This document shows, one piece after another, positions 19,346 to 28,332 of a DNA stretch of 64,000 nucleotides. The position numbers were made by a program, and so were the translations under genes. The first letter of the stretch is position 1. Each line of letters starts with the position of its first letter. The stretch is taken from NCBI RefSeq assembly GCF_003289645.1, contig NZ_QLYX01000010.1, positions 186,001 to 250,000 on the forward strand, read 5' to 3'. This stretch comes from Actinomadura craniellae. Lineage in GTDB: Bacteria; Actinomycetota; Actinomycetes; Streptosporangiales; Streptosporangiaceae. Below the pieces are notes generated by a model, which saw nothing but the letters and a program-made list of their open reading frames with translations, was not told the DNA's origin and did no database searches.

Positions 19346-19517
19346 GGCCCCACCGTAACCGGACAACCCGCCGACGGTGGGTTAACCGGGACTCAGAAGG
19401 ATCTCTATTTCGTGGACGTTGCACCGCCACCGGGCCGCCCCGGGCGCTTTGTGGCTTTTTGTCATCGAACACCCGACTCCCCGGTGAATTCGAGGAGTCG
19501 GCGCGATGACCGCACGG

Positions 19518-20879
19518 CTACAGCACCGGCAGGTGGCGCTTGCGCTCGTACTCGGTGACCTGACGGCGGTAGTCCTCCCACTCCGCCCGCTTGTTGCGCA
19601 GGAAGAAGTCGAAGACGTGCTCGCCGAGGACGTCCGCCATCAGCTCGCTGCGTTCCATCGCGTGGATCGCCTCGTCCAGGCTCTGCGGCAGCGGCTCGAT
19701 GCCGAGCGCCCGCCGCTCGGCGGAGGTCAGCGCCCACACGTCGTCCTCGGCACCGGGGGGCAGCTCGTAGCCCTCCTCGATGCCCTTGAGGCCCGCGCCC
19801 AGGATGGCGGCGAACGCCAGGTACGGGTTGCACGCGGTGTCCAGCGACCGGAACTCGATGCGGGTCGCGTGCCCCTTCTGCGGCTTGTACATCGGCACCC
19901 GGATCAGCGCCGACCGGTTGTTGTGGCCCCAGCACACGTACGAGGGGGCCTCGCCGCCGGCGCCCGCGGAGGCGCCCACGCCGCCCCACAGCCGCTTGTA
20001 GGAGTTGACCCACTGGTTGGTCACCGCGGTGATCTCGGGGGCGTGCCGCAGCAGCCCGGCGATGAAGGCCCGGCCCACCTTAGAGAGCTGGAACTCCGCG
20101 CCCGGCTCGTAGAAGGCGTTGCGGTCGCCCTCGAACAGCGACATGTGGGTGTGCATGCCCGAGCCGGGGTGGTCGGTGAAGGGCTTGGGCATGAACGAGG
20201 CCCACACCCCCTGCTCCAGCGCGACCTCCTTCATGACCAGCCGGAACGTCATGATGTTGTCGGCCGTGGTGAGCGCGTCGGCGTAGCGCAGGTCGATCTC
20301 CTGCTGGCCGGGAGCGCCCTCGTGGTGGCTGTACTCCACCGAGATGCCCATCGACTCCAGCATCATGATCGCGTTGCGCCGGAAGTCGTGCGCGGTGCTG
20401 TGCGGGGTGTGGTCGAAGTAGCCGCCCGCGTCCACCGGCTCGGGCTCGCTGCCGTCGTCGGGCAGGTTCTTCATCAGGAAGAACTCGATCTCGGGGTGGG
20501 TGTAGAAGGTGAAGCCGAGATCGGCAGCCTTGCTCAGGGCCCGCTTGAGCACGTAGCGGGGGTCGGCGAAACTGGGCGTCCCGTCAGGCATCAGGATGTC
20601 GCAGAACATCCGGGCCACCCCGGGCGCCTCGGCCCGCCACGGCAGCACCTGGAAGGTCGCGGGATCGGGCTTGGCCAGCATGTCGGCCTCGAAGATCCGC
20701 GCAAAACCCTGGATGGCCGAGCCGTCGAAGCCGATACCCTCGGCGAACGCGCCCTCCAGCTCGGCGGGAGCGACGGCGACCGACTTCAGGACACCCACGA
20801 CATCGGTGAACCACAGCCGGATGAACCGGATGTCACGCTCCTCGAGTGTGCGCAGCACGAACTCCTGCTGACGGTCCAA
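19518..20879 (-). CDS. glnA2: Glutamine synthetase-like GlnA2, probable gamma-glutamylpolyamine synthetase
   Basis: A 453-aa GSI-family protein with the FDGSAIQGFARI, HPEIEFFLMKN, PGSGMHTHMSLFEGD and NRSALIRVP motifs. At the position of the GlnA1 adenylylation loop it reads DDVWALTSAERR, with Trp in place of Tyr, so GlnE cannot modify it. The close Streptomyces homologue (SCO2241) is a gamma-glutamylpolyamine synthetase rather than an ammonia-assimilating enzyme, so that role is inferred here. Start is TTG 20879 (MDRQQEFVLRTLEERD), the N-terminus of actinobacterial GlnA2; AGGGAG ends at 20886 with 6-base spacing, whereas the in-frame ATG 20885 would abut the ribosome site. Confidence 0.9.
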   Translation of the reverse strand: MDRQQEFVLRTLEERDIRFIRLWFTDVVGVLKSVAVAPAELEGAFAEGIGFDGSAIQGFARIFEADMLAKPDPATFQVLPWRAEAPGVARMFCDILMPDGTPSFADPRYVLKRALSKAADLGFTFYTHPEIEFFLMKNLPDDGSEPEPVDAGGYFDHTPHSTAHDFRRNAIMMLESMGISVEYSHHEGAPGQQEIDLRYADALTTADNIMTFRLVMKEVALEQGVWASFMPKPFTDHPGSGMHTHMSLFEGDRNAFYEPGAEFQLSKVGRAFIAGLLRHAPEITAVTNQWVNSYKRLWGGVGASAGAGGEAPSYVCWGHNNRSALIRVPMYKPQKGHATRIEFRSLDTACNPYLAFAAILGAGLKGIEEGYELPPGAEDDVWALTSAERRALGIEPLPQSLDEAIHAMERSELMADVLGEHVFDFFLRNKRAEWEDYRRQVTEYERKRHLPVL

Positions 20880-20956
20880 AGCCATCTCCCTCGATGCCTC
20901 ATCGACGTTCCCGCAGCGCAGACACGTCTGGTTACCTTGCAGTATGCCCGGCAGCT

Positions 20957-20972
20957 GTTTCCTTGACGTTAC
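20957..20972 (-). promoter_or_regulatory. GlnR half-box upstream of glnA2
   Basis: Read on the minus strand, GTAAC, six bases, then GAAAC form one pair of the GlnR consensus, about 78 bases before the glnA2 start. Only one of the usual two pairs is seen. The divergent region 20880-21184 holds no other gene. Confidence 0.6.
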
Positions 20973-21184
20973 AGACCTACCGGCCGGATGGACTAAGCGT
21001 TCTACCCCAAAAGTAGCTTTTCGGACCACCCGCTCCGACTCTGCCATAACGTGACGATCCCCTGCCCCCAGATCGGTCCCGCAATCCCCCGCGGGGGATC
21101 CGGACGTCCGCCCGAGTCATATGGGCAGAACTTGACGCTTCCATCACCTGGGCCACGCCGAAAGATCCTTAACGTTGAAGCGTC

Positions 21185-22159
21185 GTGGATGCCTCACTTC
21201 TCTCCCTCGCCGACCGGGTCGCCGCGCTGGCCACCCCGTCCGCCGTGCACCCCGCCGCCGACCAGATCGGCGAGCGGGTCGAAGCCTGGGCCCGTGACCA
21301 GGGACTGGTCCTCGGCGACCGGGACACCTCGCCGCTGGCCCGGGGCCGGTTCGACCGGCTGGCCGTCCGGCTGTTCCCCGAGTCCGCACCGGAGCGGGTC
21401 GAACTGGTGGCGCGCTGGCTGGTCTGGGTGTTCGCCTTCGACGACGCGCTCGACGACGGGCCGCTGGGCGGCTCCGCTACCGCCGTGGACGGCCTGTACG
21501 CCGACCTGCTGCGGGCCATGCGCCGCGGCCACGCCCGGCCCGAGGGACGGCCGCTGGAACTCGCGGTCGTCGGGCTCTGGCACGACACCGCACCCCAGAT
21601 GAGCCTCACCTGGCGGCGCCGGTTCTTCGAGCACATGGAGGACCACCGGTCCGGCTGCGCCGAGGAGGCCGTGAACCGCCGCACCGGCCGCATCCCCGCG
21701 CTGAACCGGTACCCGGGACTGCGCCGGCGGGCCGCCGCGCCGTTCCTGTTCGACCTGGCCGAACCGGCGCTGGGCGTCGAACTGCCGTCCGACGTGGTCG
21801 CGGTCCCGGCCTGGCACACGGTGCTGAACGGCACCGCCGACCTGATCACCTGGTGCAACGACGTGGTCTCCTATCCCAAGGAGGCCGGGCACGGCGACAT
21901 CCACAACCACGTGGTCCTCGCCCGCGGCATGTACGGTTTCGACCGGCACGAGGCCACCGGCTGGGTGCTCGACGCCATCGTCCACCGGGCGGCCGAGATC
22001 GAGGCCGCCGTCCGCACGCTGCACGCCGGGCTGGAGCGGCTGCGGCTCGAACCGCAGCGCCGGGCGGGCGTCACCGCAGTGCTCGACCGGCTGCTGGCCG
22101 CGCCCCGCGCCCACTTCGACTGGCTGATGGAGTCCGGCCGGTACACGTCCCTGTCCTGA
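21185..22159 (+). CDS. Class I terpene synthase
   Basis: This 324-aa protein has the two magnesium-binding motifs of bacterial sesqui/diterpene cyclases: an aspartate-rich FAFDDALDD at residues 83-91 and the NSE triad NDVVSYPKE with Asn225, Ser229 and Glu233. Length and the WCNDVVSYPKEAGHGDIHNHVV context match the geosmin/pentalenene synthase-like alpha-domain fold. The substrate is probably farnesyl diphosphate but the product cannot be predicted. No P450, methyltransferase or prenyltransferase lies nearby, so it is a stand-alone terpene locus. Start is GTG 21185. Confidence 0.88.
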   Translation: MDASLLSLADRVAALATPSAVHPAADQIGERVEAWARDQGLVLGDRDTSPLARGRFDRLAVRLFPESAPERVELVARWLVWVFAFDDALDDGPLGGSATAVDGLYADLLRAMRRGHARPEGRPLELAVVGLWHDTAPQMSLTWRRRFFEHMEDHRSGCAEEAVNRRTGRIPALNRYPGLRRRAAAPFLFDLAEPALGVELPSDVVAVPAWHTVLNGTADLITWCNDVVSYPKEAGHGDIHNHVVLARGMYGFDRHEATGWVLDAIVHRAAEIEAAVRTLHAGLERLRLEPQRRAGVTAVLDRLLAAPRAHFDWLMESGRYTSLS

Positions 22160-22179
22160 GGACGTCCTACGCTGAGGGC

Positions 22180-23946
22180 GTGGCACAGCTTCGCATCGCG
22201 CTCGCTCAGGTGAACCCGACCGTCGGTGACCTCGACGGCAACACCGAACTGATCATCGAGTGGACCCGTCGCGCCGCCGACCGCGGCGCCCATCTGGCGG
22301 CGTTCCCCGAGATGGTCCTGACCGGCTATCCCGTCGAAGACCTCGCCCTGCGCACCTCGTTCACCGAGGCGTCCCGGCGCGTCCTGGAACGGACCGCCCG
22401 GCGGCTCGCCGAGGAAGGACTCGGCGAGCTGCCCGTGGTGGTCGGCTTCCTCGACCGCCGGGCCGACGGGCGCCCGCTGAACGCGCTGGCCTGGCTGCAC
22501 GGCGGCCAGGTGCTCGTCCGCTCCGCCAAGCACCACCTGCCCAACTACGGGGTGTTCGACGAGTTCCGCTACTTCGTGCGCGGCGACCGGCTGCCGGTGG
22601 TGCGGGTACGCGGCGTCGACGTGGCCACCGTGATCTGCGAGGACCTCTGGCAGGACGGCGGCCCGGTCGCGGTGACCCGCGCGGCGCGCGCCGGGCTGCT
22701 CCTGGTGGTCAACGGGTCGCCCTACGAGCGCAGCAAGGACGACGTCCGGCTCGAACTGTGCGCCCGGCGCGCCCGCGAGGCGGGATGCCCGCTCGCGTAC
22801 GTCAACATGGTCGGCGGCCAGGACGAGCTGGTCTTCGACGGCGACTCGCTGGTCGTGGGCGCCGCGGGCGAGCTGCTGGCCCGCGCCCCCCAGTTCGCCG
22901 ACCACCTGCTGGTCGCCGACCTGGACCTGCCCGCGGCCGACCCGGCGCTGCCGGCCGGCACGGCCGAGGTCGAGGCGAGCGACGGCACGACCGTCACCGT
23001 CGACCGGCGGGTGCTGACCGCCGAGCCGGTGCCGCCCTACACCCCCGAGCCGCCGGAGGTCGCCCCCCTGCTGGACGATTCCGGCGAGGTGTACGACGCG
23101 CTGGTGCTGGGCGTGCGCGACTACGTCCGTAAGAACGGGTTCCGGACGGTGATCCTCGGCCTGTCCGGCGGGATCGACTCGGCGCTGGTCGCCACCATCG
23201 CCGCCGACGCCATCGGCCCCGACCGGGTGCACGTGGTGCTGATGCCGAGCCGGTACTCCAGCGACCACTCGGTCACCGACGCCGAGGAACTGGTCAAGCG
23301 GCAGGGGCTGGTCGCCCGGACGGTGCCGATCCGCGGCATGGTGGACGCGTTCGAGGCCGAGCTGGAGCTGACCGGGCTGGCCGCGGAGAACCTCCAGGCC
23401 CGGGTGCGCGGCATGATCCTGATGGGGCTGTCGAACGAGCACGGCCACCTGGTGCTGACCACCGGCAACAAGAGCGAGCTGGCCACCGGCTACTCGACGC
23501 TGTACGGCGACTCGGCGGGCGGTTTCGGCCCGATCAAGGACCTCACCAAGACGCTGGTGTGGGACCTGTCGCGGTGGCGCAACGCCCAGGCGGGTTCCGG
23601 CCGCGGCGGGCTCTTCCCGTTCGAGACCGAGCCGATCCCGGTCGCGATCATCGAGAAGGCACCGTCCGCGGAGCTGCGCCCCGGCCAGCTCGACACCGAC
23701 TCGCTGCCCGACTACGCGGTGCTGGACGCGCTGCTCGTCGACTACGTGGAGCGCGACCTGGGCCGCGACGCCCTGATCGCGGCCGGGCACGACGCGGAGC
23801 TGGTGGAGCGGGTGATCCGCCTGGTCGACCGCGCCGAGTACAAGCGCCGCCAGTACCCGCCAGGCCCGAAGATCACCCCGAAGAACTTCGGCCGCGACCG
23901 TCGCCTGCCCATCACCAGCCGCTGGCGCGAACCCTCCGCCGACTGA
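22180..23946 (+). CDS. nadE: Glutamine-dependent NAD+ synthetase
   Basis: Last step of NAD synthesis: amidation of deamido-NAD with ammonia channelled from glutamine. Residues 1-270 form a nitrilase-type glutaminase with the Glu-Lys-Cys triad in FPEMVLTGYP, SAKHHLPNYGVFDE and VICEDLWQDGG. Residues 300-588 form the synthetase with the PP-loop LGLSGGIDSALVATI and the TTGNKSELATGYSTLYGD loop. Start is GTG 22180 (MAQLRIALAQVNPTVGD), 20 bases after the terpene synthase stop. At 588 aa it is full length for the two-domain bacterial form. Confidence 0.96.
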   Translation: MAQLRIALAQVNPTVGDLDGNTELIIEWTRRAADRGAHLAAFPEMVLTGYPVEDLALRTSFTEASRRVLERTARRLAEEGLGELPVVVGFLDRRADGRPLNALAWLHGGQVLVRSAKHHLPNYGVFDEFRYFVRGDRLPVVRVRGVDVATVICEDLWQDGGPVAVTRAARAGLLLVVNGSPYERSKDDVRLELCARRAREAGCPLAYVNMVGGQDELVFDGDSLVVGAAGELLARAPQFADHLLVADLDLPAADPALPAGTAEVEASDGTTVTVDRRVLTAEPVPPYTPEPPEVAPLLDDSGEVYDALVLGVRDYVRKNGFRTVILGLSGGIDSALVATIAADAIGPDRVHVVLMPSRYSSDHSVTDAEELVKRQGLVARTVPIRGMVDAFEAELELTGLAAENLQARVRGMILMGLSNEHGHLVLTTGNKSELATGYSTLYGDSAGGFGPIKDLTKTLVWDLSRWRNAQAGSGRGGLFPFETEPIPVAIIEKAPSAELRPGQLDTDSLPDYAVLDALLVDYVERDLGRDALIAAGHDAELVERVIRLVDRAEYKRRQYPPGPKITPKNFGRDRRLPITSRWREPSAD

Positions 23947-23972
23947 CGGCTCCGGGACCGTCAGGGTCGCAC

Positions 23973-24025
23973 GCCGGCCCTTCGGCTTCCGGGGTGCCGT
24001 ACGCCCCGGAAGCCGAAGGACCGGC
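23973..24025 (+). terminator. nadE terminator, long hairpin
   Basis: A 16-bp perfect stem (23979-23994 with 24004-24019) is extended by five more pairs beyond one mismatch, with a 9-base loop. It begins 27 bases after the nadE stop. The GGAAGCCGAAGG arm sequence makes it bidirectional. Confidence 0.85.
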
Positions 24026-24330
24026 TTGGTGTGAGATGTCGCGGTGGTATTCCGTCCAGACGGTGGTGCGCGGGCCGTCTTCGCGGTAGCCCAGCGGGAG
24101 GAGAGGTCCGCCAATAAGCGGAGGCGAGCGCCGTCGGAGCCGTCGTTCACGGCGAGCCCTTCCGTTTCGGTGGTCACAGACAGGCTCGTCGCGCGATGCG
24201 CCCGAACGTGCGGGTTCGGGCGCCCGATGAAAAATCTTGCGGGTGAAGGATCGGCGGCCCGAAGTTTCAGGCCGCGCCCGTTTCGGAGTCATTCAGCCAC
24301 TGAGTGTGAGATCGTACGGTCGGAGCAGCT

Positions 24331-24445
24331 CGCCGGGCGCAGCGAGGCCGAGGTGCCGGCGCCGCACGACGGGGTGGGGCCGAAGGCGATGGGCCTGCTC
24401 CGCACGGCCCTTGGCGAGCGCAGCCTGTCGTTCCGCGACATCTGA
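24331..24445 (+). pseudogene. Remnant of a helix-hairpin-helix domain protein
   Basis: The frame ending at TGA 24443-24445 reads EQLAGRSEAEVPAPHDGVGP followed directly by KAMGLLRTALGERSLSFRDI. This is the closing helix-hairpin-helix of small actinobacterial DNA-binding proteins, whose intact form has ALHGVGPKALGLLR in the hairpin. Upstream sequence in this frame does not continue the domain, and PAPHD looks decayed. The rest of the gap 24026-24516 shows no supportable gene. Confidence 0.5.
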
Positions 24446-24516
24446 ACGGCAGGCTGACCCATCACACCACCCGACCAAGCTGTATGACCCGAACGGTGGG
24501 GAGTATGGTGCAAAGT

Positions 24517-24795
24517 ATGGCGACCAAGAAGGTGACTGTGACGATCCCCGAAGATCTCCTCGAAGAGATCCGGGCGGACGCCGCCGAGCGCGGCCTGTCC
24601 GCCTACGTGGCCGAGGCGCTCCGCGCCAAGCTGGCCCGGAACAGGCTTCGGGAACTGGTCGACTGGCTCCAGGAGGAGTACGGGCCACTGACCGATGAGG
24701 AACGAGCGGCGGCCCGAGCCAAGCTGGAGGAAATCAACGCTGAGCATGCCCGTCTCAGGGCCGAGCACGGCAGCGGTTCAGGTGAGGCGGCTTGA
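24517..24795 (+). CDS. Ribbon-helix-helix antitoxin of a PIN module
   Basis: A 92-aa protein beginning MATKKVTVTIPEDLLEEIRA, the beta-strand and first helix of a CopG/RHH DNA-binding domain, followed by a charged helical tail (LRELVDWLQEEYGPLTDEE) of the kind that wraps the toxin. It stops at TGA 24793-24795, which overlaps the toxin's TTG start by three bases, indicating translational coupling. An alternative ATG at 24505 would add MVQS; GGGGAG at 24497-24502 lies just before it. The antitoxin would be expected to repress its own promoter. Confidence 0.75.
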   Translation: MATKKVTVTIPEDLLEEIRADAAERGLSAYVAEALRAKLARNRLRELVDWLQEEYGPLTDEERAAARAKLEEINAEHARLRAEHGSGSGEAA

Positions 24796-25211
24796 CCAAG
24801 CATGACCCGAAGGCGGGGATCTTGAACACCTTCGTCTTGGACTCCGAAGCCCTCTCACAGGCTGTGAAAGGCAACCGACTTATGCTCGGTCTACTCGAAC
24901 TGGCCGCCGACGGTGAGGCGGAGGTTGTCACTTCACCGATGACTTTGATCGAGGCATATGACGGCAGAATCACCGAACGCCGCTGGGACTGGGTGCTCTC
25001 CCGGGTGGAGGTGGTTCCTCTCTGCAAGGAACAAGCCCGCGCGGCCCGCCGACTGCTGGCCAACGCCGGACTGCATGGTCACAAGTACGCGATTGACGCC
25101 GCCTTGGCCGCCCTCGTACGGGAGCAAAAGGGCCAGGTGACCGTCCTCACCTCCGACGTAGGGGATCTGAAACGGCTCGTACCACCTGTGGTGGCCATCC
25201 AGGAGGTGTAG
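24792..25211 (+). CDS. PIN-domain toxin (VapC-like RNase)
   Basis: The 139-aa protein carries the acidic quartet of PIN ribonucleases: Asp17 in FVLDSEALS, Glu54 in TLIEAYDG, Asp102 in YAIDAALAAL and Asp122 in VLTSDVGDL. Such toxins cleave tRNA or rRNA when freed from their antitoxin. The TTG start at 24792 lies inside the antitoxin stop region, so synthesis is coupled to it. The pair is probably horizontally acquired: it is next to a decayed gene and is not part of the conserved block. Confidence 0.8.
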   Translation: MTKHDPKAGILNTFVLDSEALSQAVKGNRLMLGLLELAADGEAEVVTSPMTLIEAYDGRITERRWDWVLSRVEVVPLCKEQARAARRLLANAGLHGHKYAIDAALAALVREQKGQVTVLTSDVGDLKRLVPPVVAIQEV

Positions 25212-25293
25212 GGACCCACGACTGCCCGGTACCCGGCATGGCGGATTTCGACCGGCGGCCCGCTTCGTCGTACCAGCGGGGGCAGGCCGCCGG

Positions 25294-26400
25294 TCAGGTG
25301 GAGATCGCTTCGTAGGTGGCCAGGAGGATGCCGAGGGCGCGGTCGTCGCCGGTGCCCTGGTCGAGCATCTGGTTCATGACGTAGGAGACCGTCATGCGGG
25401 CGTCGAGGTCGACCAGGACCAGGGAGCCGCCCCAGCCGCCCCAGAAACACGTGCGCGGGTTGGGGAGCTGGTGGCCGAGCAGGCCGTAGCCCATGCCGTA
25501 GCGCATCCGCATGCCCAGGTAGCGGTCCATGCCGCTGTACTGCTCCTCCAGGGCGCGTTCGCAGCCCGCCTCCGACAGCAGCCGGACGTTCCCCACCGCT
25601 CCACCGCAGGCCAGGACCGACTGCACGGCGCCGACCGAGCGGGCGTTGCCGTGGCCGCCCGCGGCCGGGACCTCGGCGCGGCGCCAGGCCCGGGTGTTCG
25701 CGTCCTCGGGACGGACCAGGAACTCGGCGGGGGTGTCGGAGCCGGCGGGCAGGGTCGGGCCGCCGGGAGGCGGGATGACGAGGGCGACGCGGTGGTCGTG
25801 TTCGGCGGGCAGGCCGATGTGGAAGTCGGCGCCCAGCGGGCCGGCCACCTCCTCGGCGAAGAAGGCACCCAGGGTACGTCCGGTGACGCGGCGGACGACC
25901 TCGCCGACCAGGTGTCCCTGGGTGAGCGAGTGGTAGCCGGCGTCGGTGCCCGGTTCCCAGTGCGGGGCCTGCGCGGCCAGCCGCGCCGTGGCGGCCGGCC
26001 AGTCGTAGAGGTCCTCGACCGTGGTCGGGCCGTCCCAGACGGGCAGGCCGGCGGTGTGGGAGAGCAGGTGCCGCACCCGCACGTTCTCCTTGCCCGCGGC
26101 GGCGAACTCGGGCCAGTACTCGGCGACCGGGGCGTCGAGGTCGAGGGCGCCGCGGTCGGCGAGGATCAGCGCGCAGAGCGCAGTCATCGTCTTGGTGGTG
26201 GACCAGACGTTGGTGATGGTGTCGCGCTCCCAGGGGACGGTGCGCGCCGCATCGGCGTACCCGCCCCATAGGTCGACCACCGGCTCGCCGTCCACGTGCA
26301 CCGCCACCGCGGCGCCCACGTCGTCGTTGTCCAGCGAGGTGGCCAGCATCTCGCCCAGTTCGGCGAACCGGTCGTCGCACCTGCCGTGGATCTCGGCCAT
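25294..26400 (-). CDS. Serine beta-lactamase-fold hydrolase (EstB/class C-like)
   Basis: A 368-aa cytosolic hydrolase of the beta-lactamase superfamily. The nucleophile motif STTK is at residues 67-70 (NVWSTTKTMTALC), a Tyr-His-Ser at 156-158 stands in for Tyr-x-Asn, and HLLSHTAGLPVWDG is the usual family stretch. No signal peptide is present, which favours an esterase or peptidase over a secreted beta-lactamase. Start is ATG 26400. It lies between the toxin-antitoxin pair and the ABC-F genes, all without evident functional link. Confidence 0.87.
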   Translation of the reverse strand: MAEIHGRCDDRFAELGEMLATSLDNDDVGAAVAVHVDGEPVVDLWGGYADAARTVPWERDTITNVWSTTKTMTALCALILADRGALDLDAPVAEYWPEFAAAGKENVRVRHLLSHTAGLPVWDGPTTVEDLYDWPAATARLAAQAPHWEPGTDAGYHSLTQGHLVGEVVRRVTGRTLGAFFAEEVAGPLGADFHIGLPAEHDHRVALVIPPPGGPTLPAGSDTPAEFLVRPEDANTRAWRRAEVPAAGGHGNARSVGAVQSVLACGGAVGNVRLLSEAGCERALEEQYSGMDRYLGMRMRYGMGYGLLGHQLPNPRTCFWGGWGGSLVLVDLDARMTVSYVMNQMLDQGTGDDRALGILLATYEAIST

Positions 26401-26483
26401 GGGCGGAACCTAGCCCGGCCCCGCCGGACGGGCCACCGAATTAACCGGTGATCGATACGGCTGCGCACCACGTTCTGAAATGG

Positions 26484-28097
26484 TCAGTGAGACGTGCCGC
26501 GCAGCCGGAGTTCGCGGCCCGGCCAGCGGGAGCGCAGCCACCGGTCGTGGCTGGCGAGCACGATGGCGCCGGGGCCCGGGCCCAGTGCCTCCTCCAGTTC
26601 GTCGCAGAGGCGGGGCGAGAGGTGGTTGGTGGGTTCGTCGAGCAGGAGCAGCGCGGGCGGGTTCGCCACGAGCAGGGCCAGGGCGAGGCGGCGGCGCTGG
26701 CCGACCGACAGTTCACCGACCCGGGTGTCCAGGTCCCGGGGGGCGAGCAGGCCGAGGGAGTGCAGGGGGACGGATTCGGCGCGGTCGGGACCGAGGGTCA
26801 GCGTGTAGGTCTCCCGGGCGGTGCGGTCGGGGCGGTCGAAGGCCGTGTCCTGGGCCAGCAGGCCGACCGTCAGGCCGCGGCGGCGCCGGACCCGGCCGGA
26901 GGAGGTTTCCAGGTGTCCGGCCAGGATCGCCAGGAGGGTCGACTTTCCGGCGCCGTTCGGTCCGGTGACCAGCAGCCGGTCGGTGGCCGGCACGTCGAGG
27001 CGGTCGAGTTCCAGGCGGCCGGGCACCCGGACGTCCCGCAGCGCCAGCAGGGTGCCCTCGGGGGACTCGGTGGCGAGGGCGGCGGCGCGGAAGCGCAGCG
27101 GTTCCGGGGGTTCGGGGACCTGGTCGCGTTCCAGTTCGGCGAGCCTGCGGGCGGCGTTGCGCACCCGCCGCGAGATCTGCTTCTGCACCCGGCCGCCGGA
27201 GTGGCCGTAGCCCATCTTCTCGTTGTCGCGCTTCTCCCGGTCCGGCGCGACCCGGCGCGCGGTCACGGTGACGGAGCCGCGCAGTTCGGCGAGTTCCTCC
27301 TGTTCCTCGGTGAAGCGCCGCTGCCAGCGCTCCCGCTCCGCGCGTTTCTCGGCCTGATACGCGGTGTAGTTACCGCCGTAGCGGGTGGGGCCGTCCACCG
27401 CCGGGTCGAGGTCGACCAGGTGGGTGCAGACGGCGTCGAGGAACGCCCGGTCGTGGCTCGCCGCCACGACGGCCCCGGGCAGGCCGCGCAACTGCTCCTC
27501 CAGGAAGGTCGCGGCGGCGTCGTCGAGATGGTTGGTGGGCTCGTCCAGCAGCAGCGCGGCGGGCCGCCGCACCAGCAGCGCGGCCAGGGCGAGCCGGCCG
27601 CGCTGGCCGCCGGACAGGGACGCGAGCGCCCGGTCGTGCGGGATCCCGCCGAGGCCGAGGCCGGTGAGGACGATTCCGGCGCGCCGGTCGGCATCCCAGG
27701 AGTCGTGTTCCTGCGCGCGGTCGAGCCGGGCGCCGTACTCGGCGAGCAGGCCGGCGTGGTCGGGCGCGTCGGCGAGCGCCCGGGTGAGCCGGTCGAGTTC
27801 GGCGAGGTCCTCGCGGGCCTCACGCAGGGCGTCGTCGAGAACGTCGGCGATCGTGGCCGCGGGGTCGAACGGCATCTCCTGGTGCAGGAAGCCGAGATCC
27901 CGCGGGCGGACGACGGTGCCGGCGTCGGGTTCGTCCGTCCCGGCGAGCAACCGCAACAGGGTGGACTTCCCCGCGCCGTTCTCGCCGAGCAGCCCGATCC
28001 GGTGGCCGGGGGCGGCGGTGAGGGAGACGCCGTCGAGCACCCGCCGGGCGCCGAGCGTGCGGACGAGGTCATGGGCGAGCAGGGCCGGTTCTGGCAT
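26484..28097 (-). CDS. ABC-F family ATPase
   Basis: A soluble 537-aa protein with two ABC cassettes and no membrane helices. Walker A motifs are GENGAGKST and GPNGAGKST, signature motifs LSGGQRGRL and LSVGQRRRL, and both Walker B regions read LLLDEPTNHL. The interdomain linker (about residues 240-310, YTAYQAEKRAERERWQRRF onwards) is the coiled-coil P-site interaction arm that reaches into the ribosome. ABC-F proteins of this kind give resistance to ribosome-targeting antibiotics or rescue stalled ribosomes; the drug class cannot be told. It lies 235 bases downstream of a second ABC-F gene on the same strand. Confidence 0.88.
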   Translation of the reverse strand: MPEPALLAHDLVRTLGARRVLDGVSLTAAPGHRIGLLGENGAGKSTLLRLLAGTDEPDAGTVVRPRDLGFLHQEMPFDPAATIADVLDDALREAREDLAELDRLTRALADAPDHAGLLAEYGARLDRAQEHDSWDADRRAGIVLTGLGLGGIPHDRALASLSGGQRGRLALAALLVRRPAALLLDEPTNHLDDAAATFLEEQLRGLPGAVVAASHDRAFLDAVCTHLVDLDPAVDGPTRYGGNYTAYQAEKRAERERWQRRFTEEQEELAELRGSVTVTARRVAPDREKRDNEKMGYGHSGGRVQKQISRRVRNAARRLAELERDQVPEPPEPLRFRAAALATESPEGTLLALRDVRVPGRLELDRLDVPATDRLLVTGPNGAGKSTLLAILAGHLETSSGRVRRRRGLTVGLLAQDTAFDRPDRTARETYTLTLGPDRAESVPLHSLGLLAPRDLDTRVGELSVGQRRRLALALLVANPPALLLLDEPTNHLSPRLCDELEEALGPGPGAIVLASHDRWLRSRWPGRELRLRGTSH

Positions 28098-28332
28098 GTC
28101 ACATCCCCAAGGAGTCGGGACGTCCGCCCGCCGGGCGGCGCCTCGGTCAGGGTCACGGTCGTGGGCACGGATTCGGGTTCACGTTCGGGCCACAGGCTTG
28201 ATCACGGCACGGGCCTGGTCAGGGGCACGGGCGCGGCGGTGGCCCGTTCGGTCGCGGGCTCAGCGGATCGCGCGGTCGCGGCGGGCGGCGGCCCGTACGC
28301 CGCTTCGTGGCCCGGAGCCGTCCAGGCGGGTC

